Of a stretch of DNA of 64,000 nt, positions 12,031 to 26,400 are shown piece by piece (the first letter of the stretch is position 1; every line of letters starts with the position of its first letter). The notes below the pieces were generated by a model, which saw only the letters and a list, made by a program, of their open reading frames with translations, ran no database searches and was not told the origin of the DNA. This DNA is from Beroe ovata (lineage: Eukaryota; Ctenophora; Nuda; Beroida; Beroidae): NCBI GenBank assembly GCA_946803715.1, contig CAMPET010000194.1, positions 69,682 to 133,681 of the forward strand, given 5' to 3'. The position numbers and the translations under genes are program-made.

Positions 12031-12475
12031 TATAAACGAAGTCTCTGCCATCTTCAGAAGCCAATAGACCCATTTTAGACGCGGTATGTTAAATAATGGG
12101 TGTGGCCCTAGCACTCCCAACACGTCGATTCACGGAAGGGCAGCAATTTTCTTGATTCTACACCCTTGGATCTATCAAAAAGCGATGAGAAACTCGATTA
12201 TTGCATACTGACTTTGGCTGAGCCACTTAGTACACATCAACACATGTTATGTAATGAATTTGATGAAGTATGCGGTTTGAGCGCGCCCATCATGCGCGCA
12301 TGAATTTGTCACTGGCAAATGCTAACAATTTGGGCCTTGAGTACAAAACAGGGGGGAGAAATGCTGCGCGCGACCAGCGCATTGTTGAAATAGTAAAACC
12401 GCGTGTTTCAATAAAGTGTGCGTGTGTGTGGGTCACGAACTATTAGGAAAGAGAACAATAGATCACATGACTCAC
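12031..12475. other. Spacer, no gene seen
   Basis: The next expected Pumilio exon should lie here on the minus strand, but no matching reading frame is visible. Small CG-rich clusters lie near 12280-12300 and 12365-12380. Confidence 0.5.
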
Positions 12476-12743
12476 CCATCCATTGTGTTGCAAACTTCAT
12501 CAATCAGTGTGACTCGCTGAGGTCTTGTAGAATGGGTCACACATTTCTCAACAACATTGCTGAAAATGGAATTTAATGAATGGAATCCGCCCCACCCTAC
12601 ACACACACGCATGTACTGCTATGTACAATAATTCGATGATCACCATACCTTGCAAACTTGTGCTGACTAAGCATTAGGACTTTGCCTTGTAGCTCTGATA
12701 CAATGTGCGCCTTGTCATCTAAATCACCGTGCTCTAGAACATG
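12476..12743 (-). pseudogene. Orphan fragment of a Pumilio gene (two exons)
   Basis: Two minus-strand exons, 12743-12649 and 12559-12476, read HVLEHGDLDDKAHIV, then LMLSQHKFA, then across a clean GT-AG intron [19 protein letters not shown] and [10 protein letters not shown]. This is the strongly conserved core of the PUM homology domain, around repeats 6-7. Splice sites and frame are intact with no stop. The preceding exon (ending NYVIQ in the family) and the following one (SALYTMMKDQYANYVVQ) are not present nearby. The retained intron argues against retrocopying. It could be a segmental-duplication relic, or a piece of a real Pumilio gene placed here by misassembly, since it lies between two repeat blocks and close to Ns at 11456 and 12961. 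On its own it cannot make a functional RNA-binding domain. Confidence 0.85.
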
Positions 12744-13434
12744 CTGAAACATATGGTGTTATTACACAGACACAAACACAGACACTCACACATACACAAA
12801 CACCAACAGACACAGACACACACCCACACGCTGACATACACACACTCTCTCACAGCACACACGGTATAGGAACATGCTAAGAGATGTCACATGTTTAAAC
12901 AGCCCCCTGGCAGAGTCCAGGATCGCTGACTGCTTGACAAGTGGGTAGGGAGGGGGTATGNACACAAGCACCGCTCCCAGACAACCTGATGGAGCCAAAC
13001 CACAGATCGTCCAACAGTCTTCCAAACTCAACCTGACGACCACGACTCGCGACCACTTTATTTTCCACAACGTTACTTTCTCTACAGCTGAAAATGGATC
13101 TGCCACCAGGACCCCGCTACTGGTTAGTCTTTCAATTCCACAATCTTGATTGAGTGATTGACACCATACGATAACAAACTTCCTTAAAATGTACCTGCGC
13201 GTATTCACAAATGGGGTCTTTTATTATTGTTTTGATTTGCCTTACTGCCGTTTATCGAACAGCCACTTTGAACGTGCTAATTTGACAATTGTGGTCTCCA
13301 TAATAAGCGTTGTCAGAGCTATGACCTTGCCAAATATTAATTGATATTGGCATTGTCATGCCAGGCTTTTCTTGTTTCGCCGCCTAGCACCAATAACTGA
13401 ACAAATTGGGGAACTATAGTATAGTATGGAAATG
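12744..13434. other. CA-rich spacer, no gene seen
   Basis: CA repeats near 12765-12850 and an N at 12961. A short plus-strand frame near 12961-13149 has no recognisable similarity. Confidence 0.5.
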
Positions 13435-14030
13435 ATTATGACGGGATATTGTTAGGACAGTGATCAAGAATTCCGATACCAATTTCAAGACTATTTTGAA
13501 TATTTATTGTCGTCTTGAGACGATATTTTGTGTCCCATGTACCCTCTAGTATCAACCCAGGTTTCATCTAAAATAAGAGCAATTTCCAACAATAACCAAG
13601 ATCTTAAACGGCCTGAATCGTGTTCCCCATCAAATTTTAAGTCGATTAGGTCCATTTTGGATCGAAAATATGACTTAAAAATTTTCCGTCAAATCTGATC
13701 AAAAACCCTGATGGTTAGTATGGAAATCTGAAAGGGTCAAAACACCGACTTTCTCCAAATGATCTGATTATGACGGAATATTGTTAGGACAGTGATCAAG
13801 AATTCCGAACCCAATTTTTAGACAATTCTGACTTTATTTGTCGTCTTGAGACGATATTTTGTGTCCCATGTACCCTCTAGTGTCAACCCAGGTTTCATCG
13901 AAAATAAGAGCAATTTTCAACAATAACCAAATTTTAAACGGCCTGGATCGTGTTCCCCATCAAATTTTGACTCGATTAAAGAAAATCAGACTCAAAAATT
14001 TTCCGTTGAATCTGATCAAAAACCCTGAGA
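13435..14030. repeat. Two copies of the 320-335 bp repeat
   Basis: The landmark occurs near 13440 and 13772 (the second with GGAATATTG). The second copy is truncated before its end. This block sits directly upstream of the Gln-rich gene. Confidence 0.92.
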
Positions 14031-14195
14031 AACCGTTATCTCATCAACAATTGATAACAATGCCCGTAAATATTACCAACTTATCGCCCCAAATCACAGC
14101 TGATGCACTTATTTCCATATATGGTAGCAAGTTAGTTGATTTTTACCATATTAGGTAACAAAGTGTCATCGCAGGAAGCACGAGCAGCCCGAGTT

Positions 14196-16006
14196 ATGGT
14201 TGGTTCATCCACGAAGCGGTACATGCCGATAGCTCCACACCCGGAAACAAGCAGTAACAACAGATCGTTTGTGATCCAGGTAAATGATTGTTTGATTGTT
14301 TGTATATTTGTTTGATTGTTTGTATATTTGTTTGTTTATTTGTCTGTTTGTTTATTGCTTTCTTTGTCTGTTTGTTTGTTCTTCTGTATTTTTGTTTGTT
14401 TGTTTGTAAGTAGCGTAGTGAATGATCTGTAGACATTCCTATTCCCAGGGAGGGACCCAGTACGCCGCCCAAATACAACCAGGCACCCAGACCATCATAG
14501 CCCAGCCCATCACGGGTTCATATGCGAGCACATTCTCAGCAGACCAGCTCCAACAGGGAAACCTGCAACAAGTTTCCATTCAACAAGGTCAACTGCAGCA
14601 GGGCAACCTTCAGCAGAACAACATACAACAGCTAAACGTACAGTCGAGCAACTTACAGCAACCTCAGCAGCAACTGCGGCGCAACACCCAATCTAATGTA
14701 CAGCAAAACAACATGCAACAAAGTAACATTCAGCAACAGAACTCGTTCATGCAGCCAGCGCAACTGCTTCCCCAGGGTGTTCAAATCCAGAACATCCAGC
14801 CGGCTAAGGCTCGCATGACTGGAGGAACACCAAACATCAACATAAGCAACCAACATCAGCAACAACAACAACAGCAACCCCCGAGCGCAATTGTTCAGAC
14901 ATCGCAGCAGCTTCAAAACCAGAACATGCAATCGATACAGAGTCAGCGGCTGTATAATGTTATCAATATCTCTCAGCAACAATCACAACAACAACAGGTA
15001 CGGTTGCTAGGGAACCGCTTGAGATAATAGCAACATCATCACCCAAATTCTCACTTTTTATTCAGTCTTGCGTGATAATCTGTTCGCTGGCTGTCCCTCT
15101 CTGTCGTCAAAGATATTCAGTCTGTGTTTATGGACACTACCGTTCCATAAACAGTGGACGCCTTCGAATAGAATTTATAATATTAAACAACGACCGAGTG
15201 TTTACCATATAAGGGATAATTAGGTGGTGGGCTCGATTTGTTACACCGAGTGTATCATGTAGCACACGGGATCACATTATAGTGCCCAAATATGGGCAAA
15301 GTTAATTACCTCACGGAGATAATAATGTAACATGAAGTTTGGGTAAACCAAATTTGGGTACTACAGTGGGTACTACATATCGCAACCCCCCCATTCCTCC
15401 CCAACCCATCTCGCAGGTAACGGACTCCCAGCCCAGCTCAGGCAATGCCAGTCAGGAGGGAGGTCAGAGTGGGAGTGGTGAACAGAATAAAGGGGGGACT
15501 TCCAAAACACCAGGTACGTTACGATTAGATTGTTCACACAGGACAAACCCCATTTGGAGAGTACTCCTCCTGAACGTCAAATGGAAAACGTCACAATTCG
15601 AGAAATCTCTAATAATCAATGTCAATGAATCTACTCTCCAAACACAATCGCTATTCGGTTACCAATGACCACGCCCTAAATAGGTGATAGAGAAGCGAAG
15701 TTGAAGATGGTGATGAACTCCCTATCCCAAGTTCTCTCGCTTCCAGTTGACCAACAGAAAGTTGTCTTCAAGAACAACCCAATTCTCCGTCAGCTGCTCA
15801 AGAGAGGAAGTGAGCCCCTAATCCCACCTCCCCCTTACCCCACCTCCCCCTCCACTGAACAAAGTCCTCTCCCCAAGAAAAGCACGGGACCACCGGGCCC
15901 GAGGAGTTCGGGACCGCCAAAAGGGCCCGTTTCTGGGAAGCCTGCGTCCCGTGTCTTGCTTCCTAAGCCAGGGGAGGGATCGTCTTCTTCAAATCAGGTA
16001 AATTGA
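14196..16006 (+). CDS. Gln-rich, probably nuclear protein (start uncertain)
   Basis: Four exons in frame: 14196-14279, 14449-14997, 15417-15513, 15684-16006, giving 350 residues from the first in-exon ATG. The frame is open back to an acceptor AG at 14174, so the true start may lie further upstream. Exon 2 is about one-third Gln with repeated LQQGNLQQ-type units. Exon 4 has a compact helical block, KLKMVMNSLSQVLSLP followed by VDQQKVVFKNNPILRQLLKR, and then a Pro/Ser-rich tail ending in TGA. This looks like a transcriptional coactivator: a Q-rich activation region plus one short conserved helix pair. I could not name the family. Confidence 0.55.
14280..14448. repeat. TTTG-rich simple repeat in an intron
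   Basis: TTGTTTG, GTTTGTATATTTG and similar units fill about 14285-14405 of the first intron of the Gln-rich gene. Confidence 0.8.
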
Positions 16007-18689
16007 TCATTCTATATTCATTTCTAACCCCATTTACGTGTTCTCAAAAGTGAACAACACTTATTGTTGAATGAAGAAATCTCATATCTGATATCATGAC
16101 TTCATTGAGACACAATTTCGTTGAGTAAGTATCGCCGGGCGTGTACTATCTTATAATTACTACTCCATTTACCATAGAGTATAGTAATTCTAGATGACAA
16201 TCTCTGTGTACTGCATGAGTGACATCTCTCTGTGTGTATATACTACATAAGTGTGTGTGTGCCTCAGAAGCAGCTGTGAGCGTGCTTGATCAGAACCTAT
16301 GTCGTATTTCACGGCGTTATTCTAAATGAAAATCACTCTACGATTGTCGCCTGATGTTTGGGGTTTAATGCGAAGATTTTTGAACAAATCAGTCATCTGA
16401 GAACACACATATCTCAATAATTGCAATCTTCGATCCTTCTACCCTCCCTTTGGAGAAAGCATGGCCCTGTTGCTTCATAAACACTGACCAATCACAGACG
16501 TCGCAGCAAATATATGTGGTCCTAGCTTCGCGCGCGTCTCTCGCGCCGCGCGCATGATTGATTTCAGTGATTGATGAAAAATCTTGTTTACGGCGTAAAG
16601 AGAGTGAAAATTGCTAGTGAAAAAAGATGTTTCGACGCGAATTCTAGCAAAATTGTGACCGTTTCAAATTGGTACATTATGTGATACTGCTTTGCATGAA
16701 ATCGATAGCAAGGAAATCTAGCGANTAGTGTCAACTCAGGCTTTATCCAAAACTAGAAAAACCCATCAAATGGACGTGATATGCTACTCATTATAGGGGT
16801 CAGATAAAGATCCCAGAAGTCTATACTATATATACCTACTCATTTTACTCCCCCCCCTTATCATTGTTTCAGTTTGCATATAGTAGTTGTTAGTAGTTAC
16901 GATGCCGGTTCCTTATAGGTACCCTTATGAATAGCATTCAGCTACTGCTGCAACTGAGCCGCACTGTCATGTGATGACTATGCGGCTACAGCTCAACGAA
17001 GTGATAATTGTCGAAATAATATGCACTGGATAATGTGAATGATCATTGATCAAAACTGACAATCTAAAGTGCACCACAGTCACTTATCGTCATACAAATC
17101 AATGCTGGAGAAAATAAAATATCAAATTGAAGAAAAGAAGTAGATGTCTCGAAAACTGCATAAATAAGAATGAAAAGCACATTGGTATATCAATTCGTTT
17201 ATTGTTTAAAACAATCACCAAAAACAACTTCATACAACAACATTCAAAATCTTATTGAAGTGCTGTTTCATATTTAGTTTCTATAGCTAATTGGCTGAAT
17301 TAGCGCCAAACTCATGAAAAAGGTGAGATCACAATTGATTCAAGAAATTGATTCTGCGCTTGAGGGTATCAGCATCTCCCAAACAAATAAGCTAATATGT
17401 CATGTTAGCAGTTGCTACTCAAAAGAATGCAGTTGAATGTCAGCATTTTGAATAAACACGTGGTTAGAATCTCTCAAAGGTACAAATTCATGGGAGTCCA
17501 TTAACTTCATACTGATCAATTGGCCTAAGCCCTAAATTGATATTAAGTGGGTCCCAATCCCCACCAACCATTCTCCTGATGCTTTTGGACTATTTTACAC
17601 CTCCTTTATAACAACCACGGTGTCTTTATTGACTAAGCCCATACCCAAATGATCTTAAATGTCAGTCACTCAGTGATTAAACAGAGCATTTGTTCTGACC
17701 CAATAGTGTGGGATGACTTTTCCACTCAATGTCTCTATCAGATTCTCGAAGTTTCATCTCCTGTTAGTGCTTTATTGCAACCTGCAATGAGAAAGTTTTA
17801 GATACAAGATTGGAAGGGAAATAACAGAAAGGTGGAAGAGAGAAGGATAGGGGGAAGGAGATAAATGGAGGGGTAAAAAAGGAAAGGGATGACAAAGGGT
17901 AAAGGTTTGTTACGAAGGAAATATCAAGATGTGGACTAAGATAGAAGATGGGAGAGAGAGTGGACTACATTGTGATTTGGCATGAAGCAAGGGCAAATAA
18001 ATGAAAAGAATAAAGAGGAAAGGAGCTATCATTTAGACATACCTTCAGAACATAGGAGGCATGCAATCGAAGATATAATCAGGAGTATTATCTAATAACC
18101 TTCACTTACTTTTTAACAATGCAACTGCAATACTGTAAATCAATGGATGCCACCATCATCCACCAGTAACCTTTGCCAGACAAACCTGCAATTTGCAATG
18201 ATGAAATGTAGCTTATCTCAAGCATAGTCATAGGATGGATTGAAGAAAGAGGAGGTTAATTTGTAATTGAAATTTTTGAGTATTTGCAGATGAATGAGTA
18301 TAGCATCATATTCGTATTCACTGAATACGAATATGCTGCTAGAAGTACATTCTATACTCATTAATCAGAATGTTGATATTCCGATTCAATTATCTGTCAG
18401 CTGTGTACAAATTGCTCACTTTATTCTATTCTGTGAACTGAAAAGTCGTTGTCGATCAATGATAGACTCTGTTGTGAATTTCGATTCGTGGCTCCGCGCG
18501 CGCGGCGAAAACCTACTCTTGGACAGGTTTGCTGAGGCGGCTTAGCGAGCGCCAGACGCGACGTAAAAAGTCGAGAAAAACGTGCGGTGCGCCGGTGCAA
18601 TGCGGCGCAGCAGGTTTGGTCACTCAACAGTCAACCGGGCCGGTCAACCGCGCTCAACGTGCGATCGAAAACATTAAACTATTGCGCGC
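16007..18689. other. Gene-poor region, no gene seen
   Basis: No coding exon can be supported. CG-only clusters lie near 16530-16555 and 18497-18507. An N at 16725 is followed by ~20 bp (TAGTGTCAACTCAGGCTTTA) of the 320-bp repeat family. On the minus strand, 18185-18110 has both splice signals and could be a non-coding exon, but this is weak. Confidence 0.5.
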
Positions 18690-18839
18690 CCTTTGTTACC
18701 GGATGTTATCTGTCCACTGTTTCTTGCGGGCGGTGCGCGCGCCTTCATCGGCGCCCTCATTCGGCCTTCGATGAAGGCGCGCGCGCCGCGCGCAAGATAC
18801 AGTGTGCAGATAACAATATAGCATCCGGCAAGCCTTTTG
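18690..18839. repeat. CpG-rich foldback (inverted repeat)
   Basis: Two imperfect arms of about 61-70 bp, 18690-18750 and 18769-18839, around an 18-bp spacer. The innermost 16 bp are a perfect inverted match (GCGCGCGCCTTCATCG). Outward similarity continues through GTTATCTG, CACTGT, TCTTGCG and CCGGATG words on both arms, with small gaps. This is the shape of a foldback or MITE-like element. It lies about 570 bp upstream of TOM22. Confidence 0.85.
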
Positions 18840-19411
18840 TTTTTTGAAATGTCCTAACAACTAATTAAAAACACGAAGCCGCCCAGAATTTGCGTCACGC
18901 AGCGGCGCGCCGGTGCAGCTCAATGCAGAGTGGCACATTACAATCAATAGTTCAGATTGCAAAAGTAAAATAAGAGCGCAAGTAAGTAAGTAAGTAAGTA
19001 GCCTGCACTGTAAGGCACGGCTGAGCCTGGAGGCCTGTCAAGTAAACTAAAAAATAGACAGTGCTGGAGCCACATAGCAGCATAGACCAGACAGCAGCAT
19101 AGACTAGACAGCACCTTATGTATGAGCACCTTTATTTCTATTTAAAGGGTATTCAAGTGCATCTATTACATATTCAAAGTATCTATAACGTCTAGACCTA
19201 TAGAATTTTTTGTCCAATTCAATAATATTGCACGGTGGAAAGGTATTGGAGCAGAACAACTGTTATAGCAAATTAGCAAATGGTTTATTGTATGAGCAGG
19301 CAATATTCTCGCCAAATGGGATGCATGAAATCTTTCATTGGGGGTAGTAAGTGCACTCTTCTTAATTTGAACCCTTTACATCAAAATAGCTTAACTCTTG
19401 TTCAGTTGAGG
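18840..19411. other. Upstream flank of TOM22
   Basis: Includes an (AGTA)n run at about 18980-19001 and an acceptor-like TTGTTCAG just before the ATG at 19412, which suggests an upstream 5'-UTR exon. No other gene is seen. Confidence 0.5.
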
Positions 19412-19802
19412 ATGGCCATGATAGAAGATGTGGATGATTTGGACTTGATTCCAGATGAAGAGCTTGAAGAAACTTATCTTGAGAGAATAGCAGGACTGAA
19501 AGGTGCCTATTTGGACTTGGAATGTGCATGCTCTTTACATAATAATATGTTTTGTTTGGATTTGTCCTTAACTAACTCTGTTTTCAGAAATGTTTCCTTC
19601 ACCAATACGAACAGGTGGATCATTTGTTGCTAGTACATCAAAGTCTGCAACAGTCTCCCTTTACCACTTTGTAAGAAGTGCTGTATGGGTTGTGACAACA
19701 TCTGCCATCATTCTGGCAGTTCCTCTGGCTGTGGAAATAAGTCAAATCCAGGCTGCTGATGACCTTAAGAAAATGAGACAGGGGAAGCTTTTCAATGCTT
19801 AG
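19412..19802 (+). CDS. TOMM22: Mitochondrial import receptor TOM22 homologue
   Basis: Central organiser and receptor of the outer-membrane TOM complex. Two exons, 19412-19502 and 19588-19802, give 101 residues. The N-terminus is acidic (IEDVDDLDLIPDEELEETYL), the presequence-binding feature of the family. The junction spells GLKEMFP, matching the family GL-EMFP motif. A single membrane helix follows (AVWVVTTSAIILAVPLAV) and then a short intermembrane-space tail (QAADDLKKMRQG). Vertebrate TOM22 is about 140 residues; this model is shorter at both ends. The acceptor signal just before the ATG leaves open an upstream coding exon. It is a tail-anchored protein by architecture. Confidence 0.82.
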
Positions 19803-20172
19803 TATTTGTTAGCTTTTTAGGAAATGATTATTCTTGACAGAGTGATAATCTTGCCCTGCTATGGAGCAATCTGAATGTGTAATAGTGCATTCTTTTATCT
19901 GTTGATCACCACGAGATATTAAAACAAGCATGTAAGATATTTCTCATAGGCTGCTGGTGACAGCTCATAGCAGTTAGTAAGATCTCTCCATGCAGTGTAT
20001 TTGGAAGTTATGTGAGACTGCCTAATTTATTATGTTTTTATTATGAAGCTTCATTCACTGATTCTTTGCTGTTTGTGTTCAGTAGAAATAGGATAGTGTG
20101 AGAAAGATGTTATGTCATTCACATTGTAAAAAGGTACCTATTTCCTGATGACAAATCAGTAAATCACTCTAG

Positions 20173-22953
<2,781 letters not shown>

Positions 22954-23454
22954 GCTAATTAGCTCGTTACTCAGCTAATTAGCCCGATAATTAGCTTCCT
23001 GACGGAAATCAGAGAATGACTGATCGATAGTTTTATCTGGTTCACTTGTTAACGTGAATCTTATCCCCGCAAAAATCGTGGTTTTTATCTTGGAACTTTT
23101 ATCTAGGAACTTGTTCTATCTTGAAAACTAAGTTATTTTATGTCGTTGAAGACGTCACTTTTAGACTCCTCAATGGAGCTGTGTTCTTGTTATTTTATTT
23201 CTAAATTACTTATTGTGCGATGTCAAGGGATACTAAAAACTGGGAAACCTGTTTACCCGTGTTCATGAAGATGTGATCCATGTCATGCTTTGCAACTGAT
23301 CAAACCTGCTGAAAATATGCTATGTTATTGAATAGAAAATCAATAGAACATTCAGATGGATAGGTATCTATCACGGATCTAGATTTGATTTCATTATTCA
23401 ACAATTTATCCCCAATGCTAACCCCTGCCCCCGATATAACAGGCGTGGAATGCT
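22954..23454. other. METAP2-ARNT spacer
   Basis: About 500 bp between two same-strand genes. It holds TTAGCTCG-type short repeats near 22955-22997. The ATAACAG acceptor at 23440-23441 implies an upstream non-coding exon of ARNT that I could not locate. Confidence 0.5.
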
Positions 23455-26400
23455 ATGGATGATAAGAATATCCCAATCACCAGCACACAAAACTCACTAG
23501 CAGGTACAAATATCACGCCATCACTGATTGGTTCGAATCCAAGCATAACTCTAATCTGACTCTTTCTCTATTGTACCCAGTTTTACCCCTTACAACACTG
23601 CTTTCTTCCTTCACCCAGATAATGCACCTTTCCTCTATCGTCTACAAATCTCTGTCATACCCCTCACCATCAATTTCTCCTCAGGTACATTGGGAAATGA
23701 CATCCATACGCTGCAAACTGCGATAAGCAATGCGATCAAAGAGGGAAACATATTCGATACGGATCCCGAACCTATCAGCAAGAAAATGAAATTGTGAGTT
23801 TCACGGATTGAGGAAATATCATAATGTGATCTATCCTTCCCGAACTTAACATAATGATTGGAAAGTTCTCTAATGACACCACTTTGTTTCAGCTCATCCA
23901 ATGAAGATTTCGGTGAGGGAGAGACTATTCTGGACGCCGATGGTAAACCTTCTGGGAAAGTTTCCCATAATGCGATAGAAAAGAGAAGAAGGGACAAGAT
24001 GAACATGTATATCGATGAGTTGGCAGCTATGGTACCCATGTGCAGTGTGGTGTCAAGGTCAGTAGCAGAGGTGTCAGAGTGAGAAGTTGCATTGTCTAAT
24101 CCATGAGTGGTATCGCTACAGTTTTTGCATCCAAGTGATTCCACTTACATGGTTTCGTCAATTGACACATTGACCCCACAGACGCCCAGACAAACTGACA
24201 ATTCTGAAGATGGCTGTACGACACTTGAAAGCGCTCAGATACGCTAATGGGGGAGGACATAAGAATCAACTCAGACCAACTTTCCTTACCGTACGATCAA
24301 TTATTCTTTACTGTTTTTGGTTCATGGCAATTCCCAATTAGACCTCTTTAGGCTTGATTCCTTTCCCCTTAATACTTTAATTCAGGACGAGGAATTGAAG
24401 CATCTGATTCTGGAAGCAGAGGACGGATTTCTGTTCATTGTGAGCTGTGAGAACCAGAGGATACTGTACGCTAGTAACAGTGTCAGCCATGTGCTTAACC
24501 ACACCAAGGTGAGTAGGGGAGGGGAGGGAGAAAGCGGGGTTTGGGGAGGAGATTCCCTCAACAAACTCTCCCACACGACACATCTTGTTTCTCTCAATAA
24601 ATCTACAAGATTCTAACAACCCTCCTAAATCCGCTCCATACTCTCTCTCACCCCTCTCCTCAATCCCTCCTCCCTATATCCCTCACCTGACACCTCTCAC
24701 CCCTCACCTCTCACCTCTCACCCAAACTGACACCTCAATCCTTCACTTCCCCTCATTCAGGAAGATCTGATGGAGCTGGGTTTCCTGGACATCATCCACC
24801 CCTGTGACCAGGAGTTGGTGAAGGAGCAACTTCTCGTGACGGACTGTGACCACCCTGCGGGCGAGAAGAAATCAACTGCTGCAGACTTCAATATGGTCAG
24901 TTTCTGTGGGAGGATCATCCGATTCACCCATCTCGTTCCATTTGTGTCATGATGCTCAGCTATGATCGCACTGTGTGAGCAAGATTCGCACCATTGTCAA
25001 TTTTTGTAGGAATTGCAGTTCTTGCTTCTACCAGCCTTCCTCTTTTTGTCTTTGACAACAGTTTCCTTACCCCCCGTTTTTTAGATCTCCGGATCTCGTC
25101 GATCCTTCTTCTGTCGAATGAGGCACGGTAAACGAGGTCCAGACGGACAGAGCTTGGAGAGTGACAAGAAGAAAAACCAAACTGTCTACACCATCGTCCA
25201 TGTTACCGGGTAGGTGGTGGTGTCATGGTAACAGTTGTTGTCAGGGTAGCGGTTGTCATGGTAACGGTTGTTGTCAGGGTAACAGTTGTCATGGCAACAG
25301 TTGATGTCAGGGTAGCAGTTGTCAGGGTAGCAGTTGTTGTCAGGGTAGCAGTTATTGTCATGGTGACAGTTGTCATGGTAACAGTTTGTGTCAGTTATAG
25401 TGCTCTGTTGTCAGGTATCTGAAGAATTGGGATGTTGACACTTTTTCCATGTCGGAGGACATCATAAAGTACAATGGAGATGAGTCGGAGGAAGAATTAG
25501 GTGAGTGTTTCTTGACACCAGTTTTGACACCCCTTCAGCCTTGACACCACATTTCACAAAACAATCTCCTTGACACCACATTTCTCAAAACGATATCCTT
25601 GACACCACTTTCCAGGCGACTTCACGTGTCTCGTGGCTGTTGGACGAGTGTTGCAGGTTCCTGTCAAGAGTATGAAGCAATCGAATGTCTTCAACTGGAG
25701 GTTCGTTGTCATAGGAACAGAAATTTTCTGTTGAAACATGTTGCTATGGAAACAAAGACAATTTTTTGTTGAAAGCTCAGACCGTTCAACAATCTCATGC
25801 AGGGTTGCTTATCCTCCCCTCCCCACTTCAGGTTGACTATGGATGACAAGTTTCTATTTGTCGATCCACGCACAACAGCGGTTTTGGAGTACCTCCCCCA
25901 TGAGCTGGTCGGGCAGAGCATCTACAAGTTTTACCATCCCAGTGACCTCTCAAAACTAACCGAGGTTAGGAACGGTTGTCATAGTAGTTACATGACGTGT
26001 TTTCACAGTGACGTCATTGAAAGATACGTATTGTCATAGCGACGTAACGAAGTTTTGTTTTGATGGTAACTGGTTATTCGACTATCCCCCTCACAGGCCC
26101 ACCAAAAAGTCCGGTCGTCCGACTGCAAAGTTATGTATCGGTTCAGAACAAAGTCAGGCCGTTGGATCTGGCTTCACGGGAGTTTCCAGGGATTCAACAA
26201 CCCCTTCTCGGGGCAACTCCAGTACATTATCTGCAACAATATTGCTGTGCTGGACAACAATGAACTAGATGATCATAAGACTGAACCAGCTCGTGAGTAT
26301 TGTTGTTTCTTTGCTCTTCTTACGTTTGTTTGTTTGTTTGTTTGTTCGTCTGTTCAAGTACTGACACACACACATACCACAGCTCAAAGTGACATTGCAA

